Shown here: positions 19,569 to 28,070 of the stretch, piece by piece
How the letters are laid out: each line of letters starts with the position of its first letter
How positions within the stretch are numbered: the first letter of the stretch is position 1
Assembly: GCA_964442435.1 (NCBI GenBank)
Contig: CAYTZG010000006.1
Span: 49,067-113,066, forward strand
From: CAMXAS01 sp964442435
GTDB lineage: Bacteria > Bacteroidota > Bacteroidia > Bacteroidales > P3
Length of the DNA stretch: 64,000 bases
Direction of reading: 5' to 3'
The notes under the pieces: generated by a model
Seen by the model: the letters and a program-made list of their open reading frames with translations, nothing else
What the model was told of the DNA's origin: nothing
Databases searched by the model: none
Made by a program: the position numbers and the translations under genes

Positions 19569-20570
19569 TCAAGGTTTGTAAGCCGAAATACGCAACACTT
19601 CCTGCGACGGGCGCGTCCACAGTTGCGGGTCGTCGGCCGGCACCCGCTGCAGGTAGCGGCTCACGATACGCCAACCGATATACTGCGCGAGCCGGGGCGG
19701 CGCGTCCTGAAACGCCAAATTGGCGGGGCCGTCGTTGATAAAGTGTTTGGTTCGGTTCAAATCGGTTTCGTAAAGCAGCTGTTCCTTCATCCAATAATGC
19801 CAAAGCGCGGCTTCGTTGTCTTTGCACCACCGCCACTGCGCCTCGTCGTAAAACAGCTTCTGCCTTTCGTCCACGCCGGGCAGCAACCTATCCACGATGC
19901 AGAGAATTTTGCCCTGATAGACGATTTCGTCCAACAGCGTACCCATGCGCATAAGCCCGTCCGATTCGCCCGCCGCCCGCGACGGCAGCCGGTTGACGGC
20001 TATGGCTTGCGCCACTTCCACCGGCAAGGCGTTGGGATTGAGCCGTTGCGCGATATAATTCGGGAAACCGGCCGCACGGTATTGAGCCGCATGGTCGGGC
20101 AGATAGAGGTCCAAGGCCAGCGACAGCACGCTGTCGGTATAAACCACGCGGTTGGGATAATCCAAGCCCGAAATGAAAGTATATACACAAGGGGTTTGCA
20201 GGTCGGGAAACAAGGCCTGTGCGTGCGCGAACAGCCGCCCCAACTCGGCGGACAGACCACCGCCGTCGCCGTAGCAGGCCGCCACGGCTTCGTAGGTTTC
20301 CTTAACCCACGGATCCAAAACGAACGTCTGCAACTGCAACACGTTTTGCGTGTCGGTCAAGTCGGCGCCCGCCAGATAGGGCGCGTATTCGGCGGCCAAG
20401 GCCGGCAGGGCCGCCGCGATGCTGTCGGGCGGCAAGGCCATCAACGCCTGTTCGTAGCGGTGCAGGTGCAAAGGCACCGGCGTTACCCCGCGGCGGCCGC
20501 AAGCCACCGCCGTCATCGTCAGGCCGAGGACGACGCCCCATACCCGTATCTTATCGCTCCAATGTTTCAT
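19569..20570 (-). CDS. gldB: GldB-like gliding-motility lipoprotein
   Basis: A 333-residue lipoprotein starting at the ATG at 20570; this start gives signal peptide and lipobox MKHWSDKIRVWGVVLGLTMT then AVAC. Family features are ALPALAAEYAPYL near the N-terminus, the central GLDYPNRVVYTDSVLSLALD, and near the C-terminus RLAQYIGWRIVSRYLQRVP, typical of GldB. GldB was found as a gliding-motility protein in Flavobacterium, but homologues are widespread in non-gliding Bacteroidales, where the role is unclear. The conserved metallopeptidase-like His pattern of related DUF2268 proteins is not evident. It overlaps no neighbour; the beta-barrel gene upstream ends 5 bases before its start. Confidence 0.83.
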   Translation of the reverse strand: MKHWSDKIRVWGVVLGLTMTAVACGRRGVTPVPLHLHRYEQALMALPPDSIAAALPALAAEYAPYLAGADLTDTQNVLQLQTFVLDPWVKETYEAVAACYGDGGGLSAELGRLFAHAQALFPDLQTPCVYTFISGLDYPNRVVYTDSVLSLALDLYLPDHAAQYRAAGFPNYIAQRLNPNALPVEVAQAIAVNRLPSRAAGESDGLMRMGTLLDEIVYQGKILCIVDRLLPGVDERQKLFYDEAQWRWCKDNEAALWHYWMKEQLLYETDLNRTKHFINDGPANLAFQDAPPRLAQYIGWRIVSRYLQRVPADDPQLWTRPSQEVLRISAYKP

Positions 20571-20574
20571 GCCA

Positions 20575-21288
20575 TCAAAATATCGTAAACCGCAGCAGGA
20601 ATTCAAAATGCCCCATCGTGAACGACTGGCCGCCTACACGCATGATGGGCAGCAGTTCGTATTCGTAACGCAAGGCTAAACAGGCGAACGCATAGTGCAG
20701 GCCGCCTTCCAAGCGCAACCCCATCGAATTGAGATAGGGTTGATCGGGCACATTCTGCCGATTGACGGTAATATAGGGCTCGCCGCCCCGGTTGGACGGA
20801 AAATTGCCCACGACACTGGCCGTCAGCGTCAGGTTCATGTCGGCGGTGCGCGGCCAAAAGCGGTAGCCCACCCCCAAAGCCGGCATCAAATCTAAATAAG
20901 GGGCCTTCACTTCCAAATAACCGTCAGGCGAATACCCCGCGGCCTGCAACGTGGCAGAGCCCACGCCCATTTCCAAATGCAGATACCACCGTTTGGACTT
21001 CTCGAAATCCCACTCGAAAAACGCGCTGCCGCTGAAACCCGCCTTGGATTGCGCTTTGCTAAACGCCCAGGGCGTATGCTTGGCCGGATAGGCCGTATGC
21101 ACGCCACCGCCCGCCTGTATGCCGAAATGGATGTCATCATGTTCGGTGGTCACCATCGTGGATTGCGCCCGTGCGGAGAGCGCACAGAACACGCAGAAAA
21201 AGAGCCCCGTAAGGCAAACGATCCGCCGAAAGCCGCCGCTTTTGCTTTTTTCCGCTTTTTTGGCGTAAATTTGCATATTAACTGACAC
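20575..21288 (-). CDS. outer-membrane beta-barrel protein, function unknown
   Basis: A 237-residue exported protein. An N-terminal basic stretch then CLTGLFFCVFCALSARAQ gives a signal peptide. The rest alternates short amphipathic strands (GFSGSAFFEWDFEKSKRWYL, MNLTLTASVVGNFP, LEGGLHYAFACLALRYEYEL) and ends in FLLRFTIF, the aromatic end expected for an outer-membrane barrel of eight to ten strands. No close family recognised. ATG at 21288; an in-frame ATG at 21276 is possible. Probably co-transcribed with gldB. Confidence 0.75.
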   Translation of the reverse strand: MSVNMQIYAKKAEKSKSGGFRRIVCLTGLFFCVFCALSARAQSTMVTTEHDDIHFGIQAGGGVHTAYPAKHTPWAFSKAQSKAGFSGSAFFEWDFEKSKRWYLHLEMGVGSATLQAAGYSPDGYLEVKAPYLDLMPALGVGYRFWPRTADMNLTLTASVVGNFPSNRGGEPYITVNRQNVPDQPYLNSMGLRLEGGLHYAFACLALRYEYELLPIMRVGGQSFTMGHFEFLLRFTIF

Positions 21289-21303
21289 GTTGCACTAATT
21301 TTA

Positions 21304-21311
21304 CAAAGTTA
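21304..21311 (-). promoter_or_regulatory. -7 box for the beta-barrel/gldB/porin unit
   Basis: TAACTTTG on the minus strand fits TAnnTTTG and lies 15 bases upstream of the ATG at 21288. No clear -33 box. It sits in the 31-base divergent gap with the next gene. Confidence 0.5.
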
Positions 21312-21319
21312 GCAAAAAA

Positions 21320-22405
21320 ATGAAAAAAACAGCATGGATTCCGGTAGCCGTCTTGTTGCTGAACGGCGTGGCGATGTTTCCGACCTCCGTGGCGGCCCAA
21401 TCCGGCAAACCCGTTTTCATAGACAGCCCGGCTTATGTATTGAGCGGCGGCAACGCCAACAACGGCGGCAGCGCGACCCAGCCGATGGCCACACCGGCCA
21501 AGCCCGCACAGACAACGACGCCGCAACCGAGCCAAACCACGCCGGCATCGGCTACAACAACGCAACCGAAGCCCGCGCCGCAACCGAGCCAGACCGCCGC
21601 AGCGCAGAACACGCCGCCCACTTATGAGGTGGCTTCTACAACGGCGCCCGACCTCAACGCCCAAACCCAAACGGCGGCCAAGCCGAAAGACGGCTCCAAA
21701 GCCGACAGAGGGAAAAACACACTGGCCCGTCAAGGGAAACTCGTATATATTTCCGTTGATGTCGCGCAGGTCTTCAACTGGTACGGAAGCGTCAACCGCC
21801 CCTACAACGGCAAGGGCGCACGCGCCATCGTCAACCCCACGGTTTCCGTCGATTTCGACTTGGGCTATTATATGTTCCTCGGAACGGGGCTCTCGTTCAA
21901 CACCACGGGCGGCCGTCTGCAATACCCGTCCGACTATGTGGAACAATACAAGGATTTGGGCTTTTCGGCCTACGACGAAGTGCTGCGCGCCTACACGGCC
22001 TCGTATCTCGAACTGCCGATTGTGTTCCGCGTGCAGAGCAACCTGTTGCACAAACATTGGCGTGTCTTCGGGTCGGTGAGCGGCCACTTCGGCGTGCGCG
22101 TCTTTTCCCGCTACCGCGACACCTACGAAGACTTCAAATACCTGAACCCCGCCGGCAGTCAGACACTCGAAGGCAAATTGGTGCAGACGGGCAAACTCGG
22201 CAATAAAATCAACCCGTGGCAGGTGGCGGTGGGCGCCAGGGTCGGCGGCTCCTACAAGCTGTTGAGTACCATATCTCTGCGCTTTGGTTTGGGCTACCGC
22301 TACGGTTTTCTCGACGCGCTGACCAAAAACCACGAGCAGCCCAATGGTGTGCGTGCGACGGCCAAACCGCAACAATTTGAGATTTTCTTAGGGCTGACGT
22401 TTTAG
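21320..22405 (+). CDS. outer-membrane beta-barrel protein with Thr/Pro/Gln-rich linker
   Basis: A 361-residue exported protein of unknown function. Signal peptide MKKTAWIPVAVLLLNGVAMF.. ending near VAAQ. Residues about 45-130 are low-complexity, rich in Thr, Pro, Gln and Ala with repeated PKPA/QPSQTT motifs, and look like a flexible periplasmic or surface spacer. Residues about 140-361 are a beta-barrel (SVDFDLGYYMFLGTGLSFNT, WQVAVGARVGGSYKLLSTIS) ending QFEIFLGLTF with a terminal Phe. The spacer may reach through peptidoglycan; this is inference. It stands between divergent beta-barrel genes and nadE, 24 bases from the latter. Confidence 0.78.
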   Translation: MKKTAWIPVAVLLLNGVAMFPTSVAAQSGKPVFIDSPAYVLSGGNANNGGSATQPMATPAKPAQTTTPQPSQTTPASATTTQPKPAPQPSQTAAAQNTPPTYEVASTTAPDLNAQTQTAAKPKDGSKADRGKNTLARQGKLVYISVDVAQVFNWYGSVNRPYNGKGARAIVNPTVSVDFDLGYYMFLGTGLSFNTTGGRLQYPSDYVEQYKDLGFSAYDEVLRAYTASYLELPIVFRVQSNLLHKHWRVFGSVSGHFGVRVFSRYRDTYEDFKYLNPAGSQTLEGKLVQTGKLGNKINPWQVAVGARVGGSYKLLSTISLRFGLGYRYGFLDALTKNHEQPNGVRATAKPQQFEIFLGLTF

Positions 22406-22429
22406 CGTGACCCGACAACGACCAACGAT

Positions 22430-23926
22430 ATGAAAGACATTGTCTTGCTACAGGCGGCCTTTTCGGCCGAAGACATAGCCGGCAACCGGCGCGCCATAGC
22501 CGAAGCCTATGGGAAAGCGGCGGCGGCCGGCGCCGAGATGGTGGCGGCGCCGCTTCAAGCCCTCTGCGGCTTTAACCCCGGCCGGCGGCTGCAATCGCCC
22601 GCCTTTGTGAAAGCCTACTGCGAGGCGGCCGAAGCCCTGATTGCCGCCACGCAACAGACCGTTTTGGTGTTTGAAGTGCCGCTCGCCCTGCAAGACAACG
22701 GCTATGCGCCGCTGTTCATCGTCGCGCGCAACGGCAAGGCGAAACGTGCCGCCGGCCGCCTCACGTTTCAATATGGCGACCATCGCAAAGCCTTGGTCTG
22801 CGCCGCCAACGAGGCGCATGTATATACGGATGCCGAAACCATCCGCCCCGACTTGCTCATTCTGTGCGACTGCCACGCCTTGGTGGAGGATAAGGAAGCC
22901 GAACGCGACCGACGCCTGCAACGGGCGGCCGCCGCGGTGGAAACGACGGTTTACGTCAATCAGGCCGGCTGTCTGGACTATCACATCCTGAGCGGCGGTT
23001 CGACGCGCTTTGACGCTTACGGCCAACAACGCGCCACCTGCCCCTTGTTTACGGCCTGTCTGCCCGACCTGACGGCCCCGCAACCGGGTGTCACGCCCCA
23101 CTATGCCGACCGCACCGCCCTCATACACGACGCCTTGGTGTGCGGCATACGCGACTATGGCCGCCGCAGCGGCATAAGCTCGGCCATCGTCGGCCTTTCG
23201 GGCGGCATCGACTCTACGGTGGTGCTGCCGTTGGCCGTGGAGGCGTTCGGCGCCAACAACGTGTTCGGCCTCATGATGCCCTCGCGTTTCTCCACCGACC
23301 ATTCGGTGAACGACGCCGTTCAATTGGCCAAGAACACCGGCGTGGCTTACGAAATCATCGCGATAGAACCGCTCTACGCCACGTTCCTGCAACAGTTGGC
23401 CCCCGTGTTCAAAGACACGCCCTTCGGTTTGGCCGAAGAAAACCTGCAGGCGCGCATACGCGGCAACCTGCTCATGGCGGCCTCCAACAAAAAGGGCGGC
23501 ATCGTGCTCAACACGTCCAACAAAAGCGAATCGGCCTGCGGCTACGGCACGCTTTACGGCGACCTCTGCGGCGGCCTTTCGGTCATCGGCGACCTGTACA
23601 AAAGCCAAGTCTATGCCTTGGCGCGTCATTTCAACCGCGAACGCGAAATCGTGCCGCTCAACTGCATTGAGAAAGCGCCCTCGGCCGAATTGCGCCCGAA
23701 TCAGAAAGACAGCGACTCGCTGCCCGACTACGATTTAATCGAACGCATCCTGCGCGGCCATTTGGAACGCCATCTGACCGCCGCCGAACTCACGGCTCAA
23801 GGCCTGCCGGAAGCCGACGTGACGAAAGTGCTGCGGCTGTTGCGCAACAGCGCCTACAAACGCTTGCAGACCCCGCCCGTACTGCGGCTTACCGATACCG
23901 TGCTCTCCGAATACCGTCCGTTTTAA
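22430..23926 (+). CDS. nadE: NAD+ synthetase with degenerate glutaminase-like N-domain
   Basis: Makes NAD+ from nicotinate adenine dinucleotide. The C-terminal synthetase domain (about 225-498) is intact: PP-loop GLSGGIDSTVVLPL, then PSRFSTDHSVNDA, NLQARIRGN, LNTSNKSESACGYGTLYGD, SAELRPNQKDSDSLPDY. The N-terminal nitrilase-like domain (about 1-220) is shortened and altered. The usual PELxLxGY reads APLQALCGF (catalytic Glu gone), the usual K..LPNYxxFDE segment reads RLTFQYGDHRK (Lys not recognisable), and the Cys segment is remodelled (LLILCDCHAL). Later structural parts survive (VYVNQAG, GGSTRFDAYG). I infer the enzyme takes free ammonia. At 498 residues it is shorter than usual glutamine-dependent forms (about 540-680). 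Confidence 0.9.
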   Translation: MKDIVLLQAAFSAEDIAGNRRAIAEAYGKAAAAGAEMVAAPLQALCGFNPGRRLQSPAFVKAYCEAAEALIAATQQTVLVFEVPLALQDNGYAPLFIVARNGKAKRAAGRLTFQYGDHRKALVCAANEAHVYTDAETIRPDLLILCDCHALVEDKEAERDRRLQRAAAAVETTVYVNQAGCLDYHILSGGSTRFDAYGQQRATCPLFTACLPDLTAPQPGVTPHYADRTALIHDALVCGIRDYGRRSGISSAIVGLSGGIDSTVVLPLAVEAFGANNVFGLMMPSRFSTDHSVNDAVQLAKNTGVAYEIIAIEPLYATFLQQLAPVFKDTPFGLAEENLQARIRGNLLMAASNKKGGIVLNTSNKSESACGYGTLYGDLCGGLSVIGDLYKSQVYALARHFNREREIVPLNCIEKAPSAELRPNQKDSDSLPDYDLIERILRGHLERHLTAAELTAQGLPEADVTKVLRLLRNSAYKRLQTPPVLRLTDTVLSEYRPF

Positions 23927-23992
23927 CACCCCGCCCCCTCGGCCAAACGGGCGGCACGGGTTTTGCAATAAAGGGGTTTCGCAAATATTGCG

Positions 23993-24000
23993 TATATTTG
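23993..24000 (+). promoter_or_regulatory. -7 box of porU
   Basis: TATATTTG fits TAnnTTTG and ends 8 bases before the porU ATG, so the mRNA leader would be only about 5 bases. No TTTG lies at the usual spacing. Confidence 0.5.
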
Positions 24001-24008
24001 TTGTTGAT

Positions 24009-27000
24009 ATGCCTAATCGCTTGTCTTTATACAAACGCATCGCGTGCATAGGCCTTTGGCTGAGCGCCGGGGCTTTGGCCGCCACAGCCGCCACGCCCGC
24101 CGCCAAAACGGCCACGGCTTCCGTGCTGTCTTACGGCGCCACGTTGCGCGTGGGCGTAGAGACCAGTGGCGTCTACCGCATCACTTACGAAGACCTTAAA
24201 CGCGAAGGCCTTTTGAAATCCGCCGTGCCGAGCGACCGCATCGCGCTTTACGGCAACCGCGCCGGTATGTTGCCGACGCGCAACGTGGCGGGCATTCCCG
24301 ACGATTTGGCAGACCTGCCCGTTGCGATGTACGACGGCGGCGACGGCCAATTCGGCTCGGGCGATTACTTCCTGTTTTACGGCCAAAGCCCCGTAATCTG
24401 GCATTACGACACCTCGGCCAAGACGCAGCCGGCTTTTACGCACCGTCAGAACACTTACAGCGACCGCACCTATTATTTCATCGGCATCAACCACCCGACC
24501 CCGGCCGCCCGTATCGCCGACGCGCCACGCATGGAACCGGCCGACGATGAAAAAGACCTGACGAGTTTTCCGGACTATTTCTGTTACGAAAAAGACCTTT
24601 ACAACATCGTTGCGGGCGGGCAGGCCTGGTATGGCGAATCGTTCAACGTTTCGGGCGAGACCTTGTCCATTCCGCTTTCCCTGCCGGATATCAGCACCGA
24701 ACCGCTTTACACGCTGTCTCAGGCCGATGGAGCCAACGTGCAGATGCAGGTAACCGCCAGCGGTCTGACGGCAGACGGACACGGACGCCTGGAGGTGCAA
24801 GCGGGCACGGTAGCGGGCGAAATCAGCCTGTCTGCCACTTGGAACAGCACAGCCCGCGCTTCCGGCACTTATACCGCCGCCTTCCGCCAAACCGCCACCG
24901 ATTTGCCGGTCAAACTCACATACTATAAATCGGGCAGTGCACTCAGGGCCTATCTGGACTATATCGAGATTCTCTATCAACGCCAACTGCGGCTTTACCG
25001 TGGCGAACTGCTGTTCCGCCACCCGATGGCCAACCGGCTGGCGGCCAACTTCCGCATCGACAATGCCCCGGCCAATACGCAGGTTTGGGATGTGACCGAC
25101 CCCTATGCCGTGAAACGCCTGCAACCGCAAGCCGCGGGCTCGGCCATCCGCTTGCGCGCCGGCGGCGAAAACACGCTGCAGACGTTTCTCGCTTTCGACG
25201 GCTCCGCTTACCACAGCCCCGCGTTCGAAGGCATCACGCCCCAACAGAACCTGCACGGTCTGCCGCAGACGGACTATGTGGTCGTGACCCATCCCGATTT
25301 TCTGGCTCAAGCGGAAGAAATCGCACGGTTGCACCGCGAGCGGGACGGCTATCGCACCACGGTGGCTACCACGGTGCAGGTCTATAACGAATTCGGCACA
25401 GGGATGCCTGATCCATCGGCCATCCGACTGTTCGTCAAGATGTTTTACGACCGTGCCACGGGTGCGGCAGACCGCCCGAAATACCTGTTGCTTTTGGGGG
25501 ACGCTTCTTATGATGTCAAAAACCGCTTGGGTACGAATACAAACAAAATTCCGACGTTTGAGGTATCCAAGGCTTACAGCGATGAATCGCCGGCCACCGA
25601 CGACGGCTTCGCGTTCATGAAAGCGGATGATGGATTGGACTCACCTGCGGACGGCGATTACTTCTCTTACAACGGTATCATCGACATCGCGGTGGGGCGT
25701 CTGCCCGTCAAAACGGTGGCCGAAGCCGAAGCCGTCGTCCAAAAAATCGACGACTACAGCTATCCTTATTACGAACGGTTGACCGACTATGAGCAAAAAC
25801 AGGGCAATTTGGGCGATTGGCGGCAGGAAATCACGTTTGTGACCGACGATGACTTCGAATCCGTTTACGAGAACTCGCTTGACTTCACGGGCGATGTGGC
25901 GGCCGTGGCCCCGAACTTCAACATTGAAAAGATTTACGCCGATTCGTATATCAAGAAATCGGACGCTGTCAACGCGGCCTATCCCGAAGCCCAAGCCGCC
26001 TTGCGCCGCCGCATGAACAAAGGCGCGTTTTTCGTGGGTTATATCGGCCACAGCGGATGGGATGCCTGGGGCGATGAGAAATATTTGACGCTCAATGATA
26101 TCCACCAATGGGAACCGATTCTGTCCTATCCGATGATGTTCGCTTCTTCCTGTACGTTCGCTTACTATGACCAACCCGACAAGACCTCCGGTGCGGAAGA
26201 GGCCGTATTGCATCCCGAGGGCGGCGCCATTTCGATAATCGCCTCCACTCGGTCGGCTGCGGTAGGCACGATAGAATACGTACAGCATGATTTCCTGATA
26301 GCCGCCATCGACCGCAGCCAAGACCAACACCCCACCATCGGCGACGCTTTCCTGACTTGCAAGGTCAAGAACCACGACCGGTCCGGTGCCGGCATCTTCA
26401 TCCTGCTCGGTGACCCCGGCCTTAAAACGGCCCTGCCGCGCTACGAGATCCGCACGTTGACACTCAACGGCAAGCCCGTGGACGAAGACATCGATACGCT
26501 CAAAGCCTTCTCACACATAACGGTGGAGGGGCAGATCGAACACAACGGCCAACGCCTAGACCACTTCAACGGCTTGGTGCAAATCAAGATTTTTGACAAG
26601 GCGACCCACCTCAAGACGCTCGGCAACGCCCAAAGCCGCGGCGGGTTCAACGAGGTGGTGGAATACGAATTGCAGAACAGCTTGATTTACCGTGGTTCGG
26701 CCGAAGTCAAAGACGGACGGTTCACGTTCTCGTTCATCGTGCCCAAAGACATTACATATTACTACGGCCCCGGTAAAATCAGCTATTACGCCTATTCCGA
26801 CACCAGCGGCGATGCCGGCGGCGCATTCACCGACTTTACCGTGGGCGGCTTCAATACCGATGTGGAACCGGGCACGAACGGCCCCACCGTCAAACTCTAC
26901 CTCAACAAAGACAACTTCCTGCCCGATGCCGTGGGCGGTGCCTCGCCGGTACTCTATGCCGAAATCAGCGACGACTACGGGCTGAACACGACGGGCGTCG

Positions 27001-27527
27001 GCATCGGACACGACATGACGCTGGTAATTGACGGTGACTATCAGAACGCGATAGTCGTGAACGACCTGTTCGAATACAATACGGGCAGTTATACGGAAGG
27101 CACGCTGACTTATCCGCTTGACCTGCCGGCGGGCGCGCACAAGGTGGAACTCAAGGCCTGGAACATTTTCAATATATCCGGTACAGGCGAACTGAAATTC
27201 GGCGTCAGCGACGCCAACCGCTTCAAGGTAACGGCCGTGCGCGCCACCCCCAACCCCAGCCGTCAGGACGGCGAAGTGAGTTTCTATTTCACGCACAACG
27301 GCGTGGGCTATATCGACCGCTACGAATTGCAGGTATATGACCTCTACGGCCGCAGCGTGGCTAAATTCGAAGGACGGGAAAGTTCGGCCTACGGCTATTC
27401 GGTAGGCCCACTGACGTTGGCGACGGGCGGCACCAACCTACTGAAAGGCGTATACATCGTGCGCGTGGTGGCTTACAACCGCGCGGGCGAGCAGAGCGCG
27501 CTCCACACCAAATGGATTCTGCAATAG
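24009..27527 (+). CDS. porU: PorU, type IX secretion system gingipain-like sortase
   Basis: Cell-surface C25-family cysteine peptidase that removes the C-terminal sorting domain of type IX cargo and attaches the cargo to A-LPS. 1172 residues from the ATG at 24009, normal for PorU. Signal peptide (IGLWLSAGALAATAA), an N-terminal beta-rich region, then the C25 catalytic domain with YLLLLGDASYD near 490, the catalytic His in GYIGHSGWDAWG (about 681) and the catalytic Cys in FASSCTFAYYD (about 715). The C-terminus is FlgD-like (AVRATPNPSRQDGEVSFYF ... YELQVYDLYGRSV), as in PorU. No other T9SS structural gene is adjacent; porV, porK-N and others must be elsewhere. It is followed by a terminator. 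Confidence 0.94.
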   Translation: MPNRLSLYKRIACIGLWLSAGALAATAATPAAKTATASVLSYGATLRVGVETSGVYRITYEDLKREGLLKSAVPSDRIALYGNRAGMLPTRNVAGIPDDLADLPVAMYDGGDGQFGSGDYFLFYGQSPVIWHYDTSAKTQPAFTHRQNTYSDRTYYFIGINHPTPAARIADAPRMEPADDEKDLTSFPDYFCYEKDLYNIVAGGQAWYGESFNVSGETLSIPLSLPDISTEPLYTLSQADGANVQMQVTASGLTADGHGRLEVQAGTVAGEISLSATWNSTARASGTYTAAFRQTATDLPVKLTYYKSGSALRAYLDYIEILYQRQLRLYRGELLFRHPMANRLAANFRIDNAPANTQVWDVTDPYAVKRLQPQAAGSAIRLRAGGENTLQTFLAFDGSAYHSPAFEGITPQQNLHGLPQTDYVVVTHPDFLAQAEEIARLHRERDGYRTTVATTVQVYNEFGTGMPDPSAIRLFVKMFYDRATGAADRPKYLLLLGDASYDVKNRLGTNTNKIPTFEVSKAYSDESPATDDGFAFMKADDGLDSPADGDYFSYNGIIDIAVGRLPVKTVAEAEAVVQKIDDYSYPYYERLTDYEQKQGNLGDWRQEITFVTDDDFESVYENSLDFTGDVAAVAPNFNIEKIYADSYIKKSDAVNAAYPEAQAALRRRMNKGAFFVGYIGHSGWDAWGDEKYLTLNDIHQWEPILSYPMMFASSCTFAYYDQPDKTSGAEEAVLHPEGGAISIIASTRSAAVGTIEYVQHDFLIAAIDRSQDQHPTIGDAFLTCKVKNHDRSGAGIFILLGDPGLKTALPRYEIRTLTLNGKPVDEDIDTLKAFSHITVEGQIEHNGQRLDHFNGLVQIKIFDKATHLKTLGNAQSRGGFNEVVEYELQNSLIYRGSAEVKDGRFTFSFIVPKDITYYYGPGKISYYAYSDTSGDAGGAFTDFTVGGFNTDVEPGTNGPTVKLYLNKDNFLPDAVGGASPVLYAEISDDYGLNTTGVGIGHDMTLVIDGDYQNAIVVNDLFEYNTGSYTEGTLTYPLDLPAGAHKVELKAWNIFNISGTGELKFGVSDANRFKVTAVRATPNPSRQDGEVSFYFTHNGVGYIDRYELQVYDLYGRSVAKFEGRESSAYGYSVGPLTLATGGTNLLKGVYIVRVVAYNRAGEQSALHTKWILQ

Positions 27528-27562
27528 CCGGCACGGCAAGCCCCGCCCTAACGGCAGACAAT

Positions 27563-27596
27563 AAAAAAAGCGACCTCTTTCGAGATCGCTTTTTTC
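27563..27596. terminator. bidirectional terminator between porU and rpsU
   Basis: Stem AAAAAAGCGA(c)CTC / GAG(a)TCGCTTTTTT with a TTTC loop and A/T tails on both sides, located between two convergent genes. Confidence 0.88.
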
Positions 27597-27613
27597 TTTT
27601 TTACACCCGCTTC

Positions 27614-27817
27614 TTACATCGAAACCTTTTCAGCTTCCGACTGCAGATGCTGGATGTAAATGGCCTTTAGACGACGTTCCCGGGCAACCACCGACGGTTT
27701 CGTAAACTTCTGGCGGTTTCTCAACTCTCTAACGACACCCGTCTTGTCAAACTTACGTTTGAGTTTCTTCAAGGCACGTTCGATGTTTTCACCCTCTTTA
27801 ATAGGAACAATGATCAT
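27614..27817 (-). CDS. rpsU: 30S ribosomal protein S21 (bS21)
   Basis: 67-residue small-subunit protein. The ATG at 27817 gives MIIVPIKEGENIERALKKLK and the S21 core KRKFDKTGVVRELRNRQKF; longer in-frame extensions upstream are not conserved. In Bacteroidota bS21 helps hold the 16S rRNA 3' end so that the anti-Shine-Dalgarno sequence is occluded. Unusually for this genome the gene carries an SD-like element upstream (see 27830-27837), consistent with translational autoregulation. Monocistronic. Confidence 0.97.
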   Translation of the reverse strand: MIIVPIKEGENIERALKKLKRKFDKTGVVRELRNRQKFTKPSVVARERRLKAIYIQHLQSEAEKVSM

Positions 27818-27829
27818 ACTAAATACCTG

Positions 27830-27837
27830 TCCTTTCT
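27830..27837 (-). promoter_or_regulatory. Shine-Dalgarno-like element of rpsU
   Basis: On the minus strand the leader reads AGAAAGGA (then CAGG) 12 bases before the ATG. AGAAAGGA is complementary to the Bacteroidota anti-SD region (TCCTTTCT). Other genes in the window lack such a match, so this one stands out. Confidence 0.6.
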
Positions 27838-27878
27838 TAAAAATGGTTAATAAATGGTTTTTCCCCTTTTGGGGGTGG

Positions 27879-27886
27879 CAAAGGTA
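27879..27886 (-). promoter_or_regulatory. -7 box of rpsU
   Basis: TACCTTTG on the minus strand, about 60 bases upstream of the rpsU ATG. A weak CTTG lies 20 bases upstream of it, inside the adjacent palindrome. Confidence 0.6.
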
Positions 27887-27900
27887 GCACAAATCCTAAA

Positions 27901-28014
27901 CAAAAGCAAGTATGGCAAAGCCATCCTTGCCGTATCGGTAGAAGCCGACGGAGAAAACTTGTTTTCGTAAGACGGCTTCAGCCGATACGGTAAGGGCATT
28001 AGCCCTTGCTTTTG
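27901..28014. repeat. long imperfect palindrome (REP/MITE-like element)
   Basis: A 114-base structured element fills the gap between miaB and rpsU. Outer arms CAAAAGCAAG (27901-27910) and CTTGCTTTTG (28005-28014) are perfectly complementary. Inner arms TTGCCGTATCGG..GAAGCCG (27927-27947) and CGGCTTC..CCGATACGGTAA (27973-27993) pair with two or three mismatches. Local hairpins sit inside: ATGGCaaaGCCAT, GAAAACttGTTTTC and AAGGGCattaGCCCTT. The whole could fold into a cruciform or clover-like RNA. It may be a dispersed repetitive element, a MITE remnant or a transcribed structure that also ends miaB transcription. No second copy was seen in the window. Confidence 0.75.
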
Positions 28015-28070
28015 TCAAGATGCCAGCCACCTTCACGGCCGGCGCAGCCGGACGTAAAATTAGCACAGAC

